From assembly GCA_947650365.1 (NCBI GenBank), contig OX393550.1, forward strand, positions 47,848,440 to 47,912,439: a DNA stretch of 64,000 bases, written 5' to 3'. Position 1 is the stretch's first letter; the number at the start of each line of letters is the position of its first letter. The position numbers and the translations under genes are program-made. The stretch is from Chamaelirium japonicum (lineage: Eukaryota; Streptophyta; Magnoliopsida; Liliales; Melanthiaceae). Of this stretch, positions 8,884-20,580 are shown in pieces. The notes under the pieces were generated by a model that was not told the DNA's origin, searched no databases, and saw only the letters and a program-made list of their open reading frames with translations.

Positions 8884-11800
8884 GTGTTGTACCTGTGTTC
8901 ACTACCCTTGCACGAGTCTTGTTCGACACTGGATCGACGCACTCTTACATAGTCCCTAAATTTATGGCTACCTTGGGGTTACAGTCGGAACCCCTTGGTT
9001 ATGTTCTATCGGTCGTCTCACCACTTGGGACTAGCATTGATGTGGACCGTGTATGTAAGAGATGTGTGCTTTCCATTGGAGGCAATGAACTTGTGGCCGA
9101 CTTGATTATCCTCGACTTAGAAGGGTTGGATGTCTTACTGGGGATGGACTGGATGGCGGCATACCATGCTTCACTAGACTGCTACTCCAAGAAGATCACC
9201 TTCCGTCCACCTGGCAATACGGAGTTCTTCTTTGCGGGAGCTAAGCTGGCTATTTTATATCCGACGCCCCGGCAAGGGTCTTATCTTAGCCTCCTAGCAC
9301 AGTTGGCCAATGAGATTGAGGGCGAGAATCCATTGGAGCGCTCTCCAATCGTTCGAGACTTTCCTGATGTATTTCCTGACCAGCTCCCAGGCCTTCCTCC
9401 TATTCGAGAGGTAGAGTTCAGCATCAAGCTAGTTCCGGGGACGGCACCGATCTCAGTGGCCCCGTATCGGATGGCACCAACAGAGCTACGGGAGTTAAGT
9501 ACTCAGCTAGAAGAATTGCGGAGTCTCGGGTATATTCGCCCCAGTGTCTCTCCATGGGGTGCCCCTGTTTTGTTTGCCCAGAAGAAGGACGGTTCAAAGC
9601 GGCTCTGCATTGATTATAGGAAACTTAATGCAGTTACTGTGAAGAACCGATATCCTCTTCCGAGGATCGAGGATCTATTTGATCAGCTGAAGGGTGCTCA
9701 GTTCTTCTCTAAGATTGATTTGAGGACTGGGTACCACCAGCTCAGAGTGAAGGATGATGATATCCAGAAGACAGCATTTCGGACGCGGTACGGGCACTAC
9801 GAGTTTCTAGTGATGCCGTTCGGTCTAACGAATGCTCCAGCAGCTTTTATGGACTTGATGAATCGGGTCTTCAGGCCTTACCTTGACCGGTTCATCGTGG
9901 TCTTCGTTGATGACGTATTGATCTTCTCGAAGTCAAAAGAGGAGCATGCAGAGCATCTGAGGATTGCCCTACAGACATTGCGAGATCACCAGCTCTATGC
10001 CAAACTCAGCAAGTGTGAGTTTTGGATGAGAGAAGTAAAGTTCTTAGGGCATGTGGTTTCAGAAGGAGGCATCTCGGTGGACTCAGCAAAAATCGAGGCA
10101 GTACTGAGTTGGGAGTCACCGAGGAATGTTTTTGAGATCCGGAGTTTCCTGGGTCTAGCGGGATACTACCGGAGGTTCGTAGAGGGTTTCTCGAGACTGG
10201 CATTGCCTCTGACTCGGTTAACAAAGAAGGGGGTGAAGTTTGAGTGGTCGGATGCTTGCGAGCAGTCCTTCCAGGAGCTGAAGCGACGACTCACCACTGC
10301 CCCTGTTCTTACAGTGCCAATTGGTGGGAAGGGATACGTGGTCTATACAGATGCGTCTCAGTCTGGACTTGGAGGTGTGTTGATGCAAGATGGAAAAGTG
10401 GTAGCCTATGCATCAAGACAGTTGAAGCCTCATGAGCAGAACTACCCGACCCATGATCTGGAGCTTGCAGCGGTGGTGTTTGTGCTCAAGATTTGGCGGC
10501 ACTACCTGTACGGAGAAGACTTTGAGATGTATTGTGATCATAAGAGTCTGAGGTATATATGTACCCAGAAGGACCTGAATCTCCGACAGAGGAGGTGGAT
10601 TGAGGTTTTGAAGGACTTCAACTACAACTTCTTTTATCACCCTGGGAAGGCTAATGTAGTGGCAGATGCGCTCAGCAGGAAGTTCAAGAGCAAGATGTCT
10701 CGACTGATTGCAGATAGACAGAGTTTTATTGTAGCAGTTGAAGGGTATGACCTGTTGGTGCGAGAGGATCCCGCTAGTACTCGATTATTCAGTGTGCGGG
10801 TGCAGCCTACGTTGGTCAAACAAGTGATAGCCTCCCAGGCAGATGATGAGGAGTTGGAGGAGATGCGTTCTCGACTGATAAAGGGAGATACAGTAGAGGA
10901 CTGGTCGCTTGATTCTGATGGCGGACTGAGGTATAAGAGGAGGCTATGTCTACCGAAGAACCTGGAGATTCGAGAGGAGGTTCTAACAGCGGCGCATCGC
11001 TCTCGATACATGGTACACCCTGGCAGTACCAAAATGTACCGAGACTTGAAGAGCCAATTCTGGTGGAATGGCATGAAGAGAGATGTAGCTGAGTTTGTGG
11101 CCAAGTGTCTGACCTGTCAGCAGGTTAAGGCAGAACACCAGAAGCCTGCGGGACCCCTTCATCCCCTTCCTGTCGCAGAGTGGAAGTGGGAGCACATCAC
11201 GATGGACTTCGTCTCGGGGTTGCCTCTAACCAGGAGCAAGCATGATTCAGTATGGGTGATTGTGGATAGACTGACCAAGTCTGCCCACTTCCTTCCAGTC
11301 CGAACGACTTCCTCTTTATCGGAGCTGAGCAGACTCTACATTGCAGAGATAGTCAGATTGCATGGGATTCCAGTGACCATTATCTCTGATCGAGATCCCA
11401 GGTTTGTCTCAGGGTTCTGGAAGAGTTTGCAGACTGCGTTGGGGACCCAGCTCAGCTTTAGCACAGCCTTTCATCCCCAGACAGACGGTCAATCAGAGCG
11501 GACCATCCAGATATTAGAAGACATGCTTCGGGCGTGTTCTATAGACTTCGGAGGTAGCTGGGATGAGCACTTGCCCTTGGTGGAGTTCTCGTATAACAAT
11601 AGCTATCAGGCGAGCATTGGCATGGCTCCCTATGAAGCTCTGTATGGGAGGCCTTGTCGATCCCCCATCACCCCTGGGTTTGACTGGTTTACCCTTGTAG
11701 TCGGATCCGGGGCGTGTCAGCTGGTATCAGAGAAAGGCTCCGCACAGCTCAAAGTAGACAGAAGAGTTATGCGGATATTCGTAGACGGCCCCTTGAGTTT

Positions 11801-12226
11801 GAGGTCGGTGACCATGTCTTTCTGCGGGTTTCCCCTAAGCGTGGTGTCTTTCGGTTCGGAAAGAAGGGAAAACTAGCACCGAGGTTTACGGGACCGTTCG
11901 AGATTCTAGATCGAGTCGGAGAGGTGGCGTATCGTCTGGCGTTGCCACCTCGACTCTCAGCAGTGCACCCAGTGTTCCACGTGTCGATGCTCCGGAGGTA
12001 CATGCCAGACCCGACACATGTACTAGATTGGCAAGACTTGGAGCTAAATGCCGATGCCACTTTTGAGGAGCGGCCGATCCGTGTTTTAGCTTCCGAAGAT
12101 AGGGTGCTTCGCACCAAGACCATCAAGATGGTCAAGATTTTGTGGAGTCATCGAGGTGAGGACGAGGCCACTTGGGAAGTGGAGTCCGATATGTTGCGAT
12201 TGTACCCTGATCTCTTTGTTGTTTGA
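8884..12226 (+). pseudogene. pol region of copy 1 (PR-RT-RH-INT-chromodomain), broken
   Basis: Protease (DTGSTHS), reverse transcriptase (FVDD), RNase H, integrase with HHCC finger and DDE residues, GPF motif and chromodomain can all be recognised in order. About one break is present. The lineage call rests on the C-terminal chromodomain with the ATWE motif and the overall RT sequence, both characteristic of Tekay/Del. Confidence 0.85.
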
Positions 12227-12279
12227 TTTCTGATTCTAACTAATTTTCGAGGACGAAAATTTCTTTAAGGTGTGTAGGT

Positions 12280-15200
12280 TGTAACACTTGTGGTGTTAAA
12301 TTTGGGAATAATAAAAGTTCACCTTGGGTATTTTCGTCATTCTTAGTCAGACTTTTTCTTTGGGCTTTTTCTGGAAGAATAAGTCGTAAACCCATGAAAT
12401 ATTTTACGTTCACTTTTGCTATGGCTTCGAACAGGTCGCAATGGCGCATCCCGTGCAGTAATCGGGTGTATGCGCAGCTAGTTTCGGCAGTTCGGTAGTT
12501 AAACCCTAGAATATCTATAAATTAACTGACATTTAATATTGTTTGATTTACAACGGAAGTTCGGGTAATCGGATCGCAGCAAGGCTGGATACGTTGGGTG
12601 GGGATCTGAGAGACCTTTTCAACGAGCCTGAGCTGGGGTCGATCCGACACCTGGGTGATGAGTTATTATTATTTTAAATTTTAGATTATTTTCTTCTTTT
12701 TGGGAGATCTAAAAGTCAGAAAAATATATACCAAGTGCCAACGTGTTTACGTCGACGAGACCTTTCCAACGAACCCTTTCGGGCCCTATTCTGACCTCCG
12801 GTTTGTGAGTTAGGGCCAATTATTCTTTTTAGCCGGTAGGTAAACGAATCGCACCCGGGTTCCTACCGAGCTCACTTCAGGGCGCGGGACCGAGCCCGAC
12901 CAACCCTAGGACCTGACTTCTAACCTACTAGCTGGCTTTAGGGCTCATAGTTATCCCTCCCCAAGGTTTTAAATGTTAAAATTCGGATGGAGAGGATCGA
13001 GCAAGAATTGGAGTAATAAGCTCAAAGTCTTCCGTTCCTTTATTTATTCCTCTTTATTTGGAATTAAGAAGTTAACGAGCCGATCTCTAAACTCTCTTTA
13101 ATTATCACCATAACAACTCTCTTTAATTACCACCATAACAATCTTTATGAAGAACCGACCTAAAGAGAGAAAGAGAATGGCCAGCCGAGAGAGAGAACGG
13201 CTGAACCGAGAGAGAAAGAACGGCAAATTAAGAGAGGGAGAAGGAAGGTAATAATTCTTATATTTAGAGAGAGAGAGAAAGAGAAAGAGAAAGGGAGAGA
13301 GAGAGCAGAGAGATCGAGGGAGAGGACTAGAGAGAGAGGAGCAACCCAGTCGCCCTCTGAGCTCCGCCCCCGACTTCGGTGAGCTACGCAGGTCAGCCAT
13401 CTCCTTTCCTCCTCTCCTCCTTTGTGCCCAACACCTGACCTCCATCTCCTACCTTAGCCGCGGCCCACTCGGGTGAACGCCACCGCGACCCCATCTCCGG
13501 TCCTCGTCGGGAGGACCAAACCCATCTCCGGTCCTCGTCGGGTGAACGCCACCGCGACCCCATCTCCGGCTCGACCGGCGATCGCCGGAGCAAAACCAAA
13601 CCCAAACCCAAAACCCGCGGACTCCCTCCGGCCATAGCCTTCCCGGGCTTCGATGGAGCACCGGCTGCCTCCTCCCGTGTCTCCTCCATGGGGATGATGC
13701 GGGGAAGACCGTCCGGGCACCGCCGGCGCCACCCCAAGCCACCGGAGCCGAGCACCCCGCGGCCATGCATGGCTTCTCTTCCTCTTCCACGAGTTGGGTG
13801 GGGATCCCATAATGGTCATTAACGGACTCTAACAAATCCGACGGTGTCGGGGTGTCTGGGAGACCACAAACCCATGTCCGGGCGGCACGAAGTGGTCGAG
13901 AAAAGGGTGCCGAGGTGATGGGTTCACTGTGAACCCATTCCTCTGTTTTCTTTTGTTGAAGAAGAAGAGGACAAGGGTGTCATTTCTTCAATTGTTATTA
14001 AACCATTAATAACTCAATCCTGAATCCAGACCCGACCCGACTGCATAGTAACCCAACCCGCCTTAAGTGCACAGCAAACCCGACTTGATAACCCAGATCC
14101 AACCCAAAATGTAGACCCAACTCGACCTTCAGACCGGACCCAACAGTGAACCGGTCTGGTTCACCCGAACCAGACCCGTAAACCATCTAGAATTGGTTTA
14201 GCCGCCATTTCTTCGTCCGATCTCGGAATCGAACGAAACCAGCGGCATTACGACCGGCTCGGAAAATCCTATCTGTTGAATATAGTTAGGTACAGTAACT
14301 ATACTGTGTAGTGTCCCATTTTATCCATGAGCCCGATCTAGTCAGTACACCGTGGTTTGACCGCCAATTCTCCGTTCGATCTCGGAATTGGACGAAACCA
14401 GTGGCATCGTGCTCAGATCATCGATGCCGATGTATTGAACCTAGTTTGGGACCCTAGAGACCCCTTTACCCTTTTGAACCGATCGTAGACCGGTTTCCAC
14501 CGGTTTGACCCTAAAACCTCCGACAGAAGTCGGATTTGAGCGAGACCGGATCCCATGGGTCCCTCATCCCTAAACCAAGCTTTTTAGAACCCTACTTTAA
14601 GTAATTTATAACAACTTATACATTTTAAACCATAATGGTCAGTTTCTCTTTCAACGGTACACCGGACCGATAGGCGTGAGGAGCGTGAACTACCGAGCTA
14701 TTCTCCAGGTGAACATGATTAATTCTATTCTAGTTAGAGTAGATTGTAGTTGTATCTGTAATATAATTAATAAAACCATTTGTGGCATAATATGTCCAAT
14801 GCATGCAGGCGGGAAACCGGTACTGCATGTGGGAGGTGGGCATACTATCCCTTGCCTCTGAATAGTCATGCATGTAATATTTTGATAGCTGTAACGGTGA
14901 TTGACTCAACCTAGATTCACACTAGGATGCATGCAAACAAGTAGATACTTGTACTGATTATTTATTAATATTCTGTTGAATGACTGTGTTTGGTGACCAT
15001 GGGTCGCATGGTGCAGTCCAGTTGCTATTGAGCAATGAAGACTGGTGGTCTCGGTGGAGAGACCGGTGGTCTCAATGGAGAGACTGGTGATTGTACTTCC
15101 TCAGTTGAGGTTCTCTTCCCAGAGGGAAGACTCACTACTCACGGGCATGGGTAGGGGACCCGAGTGCACAGGATGGGAGGTGAACCACCGCCTGTGCGTA

Positions 15201-16101
15201 ATCCGAATCAAGTAGGTAGGGTCACAGGGTTGGGCAGGCGGTAAAGCCCCTAGTGGCCTAGTAGTCCACCCCTGGGTAATGACCCCGAAAAGCAAGGTGG
15301 GCGGGAGTGCCCCGTGGTGAAAGACCAAGCCCCCTTATGGCCATATGGGTATTTCTGGCTCTCCAAGGACACTTGGACCCAGGTTTCTGTTGGCAGACTC
15401 AGTTAGAAAACTGCCGGTTCACTTTAGGAGTAGGTAGAACTAACCTTTGGTAATTAGTTGCATACCTTTGATCTTGATGATTACTTGTCGTATATGTACT
15501 AGTTGTAGTTGTAATATAGTAGAATTGTCATGTGTAGCTAGTTCATTTCATTTACTTGCAATGTATGTATATATGCGTTGCCGCCCTCGTAGACTTCTAG
15601 AAGGGTGGGATATGACTATGGTTTACCCTAGTTAGTTTAGGGTTAACTGTTCACTGAGTTTACCTAGTAAACTCACCCGTTGTTGCACACTCTTTTCAGG
15701 TACCGTAGATCCTTCTCTGACGCTTCCTAGAGGATCTTAAATAGCTATCGAGAGAGGACACTAGAGCTATTAGCTAGTTTTTATTATTTCCAGTTGGTTA
15801 TGTAATAATTATGGAACTATGTTTTAGATGCTCTGAATAATGCCAGAATCAGTAATGTTTCCTCTGGTAAGCTTCTTCTCAAAGCTTCATGCCCGGTAGG
15901 CCTTTTCTCAAGGCCAAGCTATTGGTAGGCTTCTCCTCAAAGCCATCCCCTATCAACTAGTAAATAGTTAATGATAAATTAGTAATGAATAACTAAATAA
16001 TAAAATCAACCTCGCAACCTTATAACATTGACTTACCCTTATAACCCCATCACCCCTGGGTTTGACTGGTTTACCCTTGTAGTCGGATCCGGGGCGTGTC
16101 A
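12280..16101 (+). repeat. Tekay LTR, type A (3' LTR of copy 1)
   Basis: This 3822-bp LTR starts TGTAACAC and ends GGGGCGTGTCA, typical of Tekay/Del. It contains a GA-rich tract at about 13160-13340 and a short internal duplication near 13480-13570 not seen in types B and C. Oddly, a 2-bp spacer and the primer-site word TGGTATCAGAGC follow its end, as expected of a 5' LTR, so its right neighbour may descend from another element. Same type as 22251-26073 (inverted) and 55845-59666. Confidence 0.85.
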
Positions 16102-16240
16102 GCTGGTATCAGAGCAGCTGACACCGTGGTTTCCTAACAACTAGCTAATAGCAACCGAGGAGAACTTAGCTCCGCACAGCTCAAAGTACTGAGGACTCTG
16201 TACTCAACTGTGCTCTGCATTGATTATAGGAAACTTAATG
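16102..16240. other. Patchwork joint after copy 1
   Basis: Short snippets of the same family lie side by side: a primer-site word, pieces such as 'gctccgcacagctcaaagta' from the integrase region, and a plus-sense RT snippet that turns into minus-sense RT at about 16240. There is no gene. It recurs unchanged at 59667-59805. Confidence 0.6.
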
Positions 16241-18289
16241 CAGAGCCGCTTTGAACCGTCCTTCTTCTGGGCAAACAAAACAGGGGCACCCCATGGAGAG
16301 ACACTAGGGCGAATATACCCGAGACTCCGCAATTCTTCTAGCTGAGTACTTAACTCACGTAGCTCCGCTGGTGCCATCCGATACGGGGCCACTGAGATCG
16401 GTGCTGTCCCCGGAACTAGCTTGATGCTGAACTCTACCTCTCGAATAGGAGGAAGGCCTGGGAGCTGGTCAGGAAATACATCAGGAAAGTCTCGAACGAT
16501 TGGAGAGCGCTCCAATGGATTCTCGCCCTCAATCTCATTGGCCAACTGTGCTAGGAGGCTAAGATAAGACCCTTGCCGGGGCGTCGGATATAAAATAGCC
16601 AGCTTAGCTCCCACAAAGAAGAACTCTGTATTGCCAGGTGGACGGAAGGTGATCTTCTTGGAGTAGCAGTCTAGTGAAGCATGGTATGCCGCCATCCAGT
16701 CCATCCCCAGTAAGACATCCAACCCTTCTAAGTCGAGGATAATCAAGTCGGCCACAAGTTCATTGCCTCCAATGGAAAGCACACATCTCTTACATACACG
16801 GTCCACATCAATGCTAGTCCCAAGTGGTGAGACGACCGATAGGACATAACCAAGGGGTTCCGACTGTAACCCCAAGGTAGCCATAAATTTAGGGACTATG
16901 TAAGAGTGCGTCGATCCAGTGTCGAACAAGACTCGTGCAAGGGTAGTGAACACAGGTACAACACCTTCAATGGCAGATCCAGAAGCTCCAGTATCCTGAC
17001 CAACGAGTGCATAAGTCCGACCGTGAGTATGTTGGCCACTACCACCCTGGCGGACTGGAGGTCTTTGCTGAAGTGGCTGTGGTTGAGAAGGACGGTAGGG
17101 CCGGGCACCCTGCTGATTCTGAGGTGCCCTCTGCTGAAGTGGTTGGGGATGGTAAGTCAATGCTGGACGAGGGTGATACGGCAGGAGAGGTAGGGCTGGT
17201 TGCTGCTGCTGTGAAGGACGCCGAGTGCAGTCACGCCTGACATGGCCATACGTGCCACATCTAAAGCACTTGGGACCCTGTGAAGCTGGGGGTCCCTGGG
17301 AGTGGTGCTGCTGTTGACGAAAAGGAGCCTCCTGAGACCTAAGCCTCTTGGAATGAAACTCGTGATCACTCCTTCCGTTGCCACCACTTCCTCGCTTCTC
17401 CTGAATCTTCTTGGCATCCTCTTGGCCTCGCTCTGCCACCAGAGCTCGATCCACCACCTCGCTGTAGATCTTCAGCCGCAGTACCTCGATCTTATTTTTT
17501 ATTCCAGGCCTCAAACCTTGCTCGAACCTCTTTGCCTTACGCTCTTCCGTAGCTACCAGGAATGGAGCATAGCGTGACAGCTCATCGAACTTGGCCTCAT
17601 ACTCGGCCACCGATAGTGTGCCTTGGTACAAGTCCAAGAACTTCTTCTCCATTTCATCTCGGACGCTCTCCGGAAAGTACTTTTCTCGGAAAACCTTCTC
17701 GAACTCCTCCCAGGTCATAGGTGCCTGGCCTTCTCCTCGGGACCTTTGGATCCGATCCCACCAAAAGTCTGCCTCTGCCTCCAGCTGGTAGGAGGCTAGA
17801 GTGACTCTTCTCTCACCTACTACTTCCAGGGCATCCAATGCCTTACCGACTTGCTTCAACCATCTGTCGGCCTCCACTGGGTTTGGATGACCCTTGAAGG
17901 TTGGCGGCTTCAGTACCTGAAAGTCCTTTAGGAGCTTCCCCATCCTATCTGCATCCATTCTCTGCTCATCCCGAGCGGCCTGCTGGGCCTGAGCCTGAGC
18001 CAAAGCAGCCTGGGCTGCTGCTGTCTGCTCCTGGGCAGCTGCTTGTTGCTGGGCTACCATTGCTTGTTGTTGTTGCATCATGACTTGCTGCTGCTGCATC
18101 ATTTCAGTCATGGTGCGGATCATTTCCATGGGGTCAGGGACAGCTGCTGCACTTGATGACCCAGGAGAGGAAGTTTGACCTCTAGTAACAGCCATCTGCA
18201 AAAATGCAGGCCTATAAGACAATTGTTCGAGATAAGAAGACTAACCTACAACTAAATCCCTTAGGATCCTATCCCTAAGCTCTGATACT
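16241..18289 (-). mobile_element. Tekay fragment: gag, protease and start of RT (intron-less type)
   Basis: Minus-strand fragment running from the leader/primer-site remnant (18289) through gag (ATG at 18195), zinc knuckle and protease to the beginning of RT. The 115-bp intron-like segment seen in copies 1, 2, 3 and 5 is absent here, and several residues differ, marking a separate subfamily. It lacks both LTRs and most of pol, so it is a broken fossil fragment. Confidence 0.85.
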
Positions 18290-18380
18290 AGAATAATAAG
18301 AGCAACGAGTGCATAAGTTCGACCGTGATGGTATCAGAAAACAGAGGAGAACTGGCGCATCTGTTTTAGATCCGCCATTG
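18290..18380. other. Patchwork joint between gag fragment and LTR fragment
   Basis: About 90 bp assembled from snippets, including 'caacgagtgcataagttcga' (gag, minus sense), a TGGTATCAGA primer-site word and LTR-like words. It recurs at 62355-62445. Confidence 0.55.
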
Positions 18381-20580
18381 CCGAGTCCAGTTCAAGGCCC
18401 GGAACAGAGCCGACTTTACCTAGGACCGGTTTCCTAACATTGTAGCTAGATTTAGACCTCTTAGATCTCTCTCCCCGATATTTAAAACTTTAACATCGGA
18501 TGGGGAGTAAAGGGAATAATTATGAGAATAACCGGATCTTTTCTTCATTCATTCCCTACTGTTTATTAGGAATTAACAACCATTACAACATGTAGCCTTA
18601 ACAATCTGATCCCCCAACCCTCTTGACCACCATAACAGCCCTTTCCCTCTTTATGAAGAATCTAGAGAGAGAAAGAGAACGGTAGAACCAAGAGAGAGAG
18701 AGAGTTATATAGAGAGAGAGTTATATAGAGAGAGAAGAGAGAGAGAGAGATAAAAGAGAAGGGGAAGGAGTTGCAGCGGCCCGACGATTCACGCAGCGGC
18801 GAGCCACTCCGAAACCGAACCCGAACCCATCAGGTAATCCTCCCCTCCTCCTCCTTTCTCTTCTTTGGTGTAACCACCGGCGACCCATCGGTACTCCGCG
18901 ACCCAAACCCATCTGCACGGTCCTCTCCTACCTTAGCCGCGGCCCACTCGGGTGAACGCCACCGCGACCTCACCTCCGGTCCTCGTCGGGAGGACCAAAC
19001 CCCAGGCTCGACCGGCGATCGCCGGAGCAAAACCAAACCCAAACCCAAAACCCGCGGACCCCTCCGGCCAAAGCCTTCTCGGGCTTCGATGGAACGCATG
19101 TTACCTTATCCCGCGTCTTCCCCGCGGGGGAGACCGGCCGGGCACCGCCGGCGCCACCCCAAGCCACCGGAGCCGAGCACCCCGCGGCCATGCATGGCTT
19201 CTCTTCCTCTTCCACGAGTTGGGTGGGGATCCCCTAATGGTCACTAGCGGACTCTAACGAATCTGACGGTGTCGGGTTGTCTGGGAGACCACAATCATAT
19301 GCCCGGGCGGTACGGAGTGGTCGAGAAATGGTTGCCGTGGTAATGGGTTCACAGTGAACCCATTCCTCTGTTTTCTTCTGTTGAAGAAGAAGAGGACATG
19401 GGTGGCATTTCTTCAATTGCTATTAAACCAAACTCAACCCATTAACAACTCAGCCCCCTGACCCGACCCGACTGCATAGCAACCCGACCACCTTAAGTGC
19501 ACAGCAGACCCGATCCGAACAGCAGACCAGACCCGACCCGCAGACCCAACCTGATAACACAGATCCGGCCCAACCAACAGTGAACCGATCTGGTTCACCT
19601 GAACCAGACCCGTAAACCGTCTAAATTTGGTTCAGCCGCCATTTCTTCGTCCGATCTCGGAATCGAACGAAACCAACGGCATTACGACCGACTCGGAAAA
19701 TCCTACCTGTTGGCCATAGCTAGGTACAGTAATTATACTGTGTAGTATCCCATTTTATCCATGAACCCGATCTAGTCGGTGCGCCGTGGTTTGATAGCCA
19801 ATTCTCCGTCCGATCTCGGAATTAGACGAAACCAGTGGCATCGTGCTCAGATCATCGATGCCGATGTATTGAACCTAGTTTGGGACCCTAGTGACCCCTT
19901 TACCCTATTGAACCGATTGTAGACTAGTTTTCACCGGTTCGACCCTAAAACCTCCGACCGAAGTCGGATTCGAGCGAGACCGGATCCCATGGGTCCCTCA
20001 TACCTAAACCAACCTTTTTAGAACTCTAGTTTGACTAAATTATGGATGTAACAACTTATACATTTCAAACCATGATGGTCAGTTTTGCCTTCGACGGTAC
20101 ACCGGACCGATAGGCGTGAGGAGCTTGGACTACCGAGCTATTCTCCAGGTGAACATGAATAACTCTATTCTAGTTAGTGTAGATCATAGTTGTATCTGTA
20201 AAATAATAAATAAAACTATATGTGGCATAGTATGTCCAATGCATGCAGGCGGGAAACCGGTACTGCATGTGGGAGGTGGGCATATTATCCCTTGACTCTG
20301 AATAGTCATGCATGTAATATTTTGATAGCTGTAACGGTGATTAACTCAACCTAGATTCACACTAGGATGCATGCAAACAAGTAGATACTTGTACTGATTA
20401 TTTATTAATATTATGTTGAATGACTGTGTTTGGTGACCATGGGGCGCATGGTGCAGTCCAGTTGCTATTGAGCAACGAAGACTGGTGGTCTCGGTAGAGA
20501 GACATGTGGTCTCAATGGAGAGACTGGTGATTATAATTCCTCAATCGAGGTTCTCTTCCCAGAGGGAAGACTCACTACTC
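18381..20580 (+). repeat. Tekay LTR fragment, type C
   Basis: Collinear with 47688 to about 49888 of the type C LTR of copy 4, but truncated at both ends. Orientation is plus, opposite to the two coding fragments around it. It recurs from 62446 to the window end. Confidence 0.8.

Larger units (their letters stand above)
8391..16101 (+). mobile_element. Tekay/Del chromovirus copy 1 (5'-truncated fossil)
   Basis: This Ty3/gypsy chromovirus copy starts abruptly inside gag, with no 5' LTR, primer site or target duplication. It continues through the gag zinc knuckle, a 115-bp intron-like segment (8769-8883), the pol region (to 12226) and a 3' LTR at 12280-16101. The copy is broken, with about one break in pol besides the missing 5' end. 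Its internal structure is shared with copies 2 and 5, so these are duplicates of one rearranged ancestor, not separate insertions. Near-identity among them implies a very recent duplication. Copy 1 with its right-hand neighbours recurs at 51956-64000. Confidence 0.9.

Noticed and set aside
10637-11104. Frame of 155 residues antisense to integrase, repeated in every copy
   Set aside because: It is conserved only because the sense pol gene is, and shows no domain of its own.
13098-13835. Frames of 115-128 residues inside the LTRs (also at 18771-19247, 24518-25255, 33213-33892, 48078-48554 and 56663-57400)
   Set aside because: Repeated noncoding LTR sequence with overlapping open frames in several phases, and no conserved protein domain.
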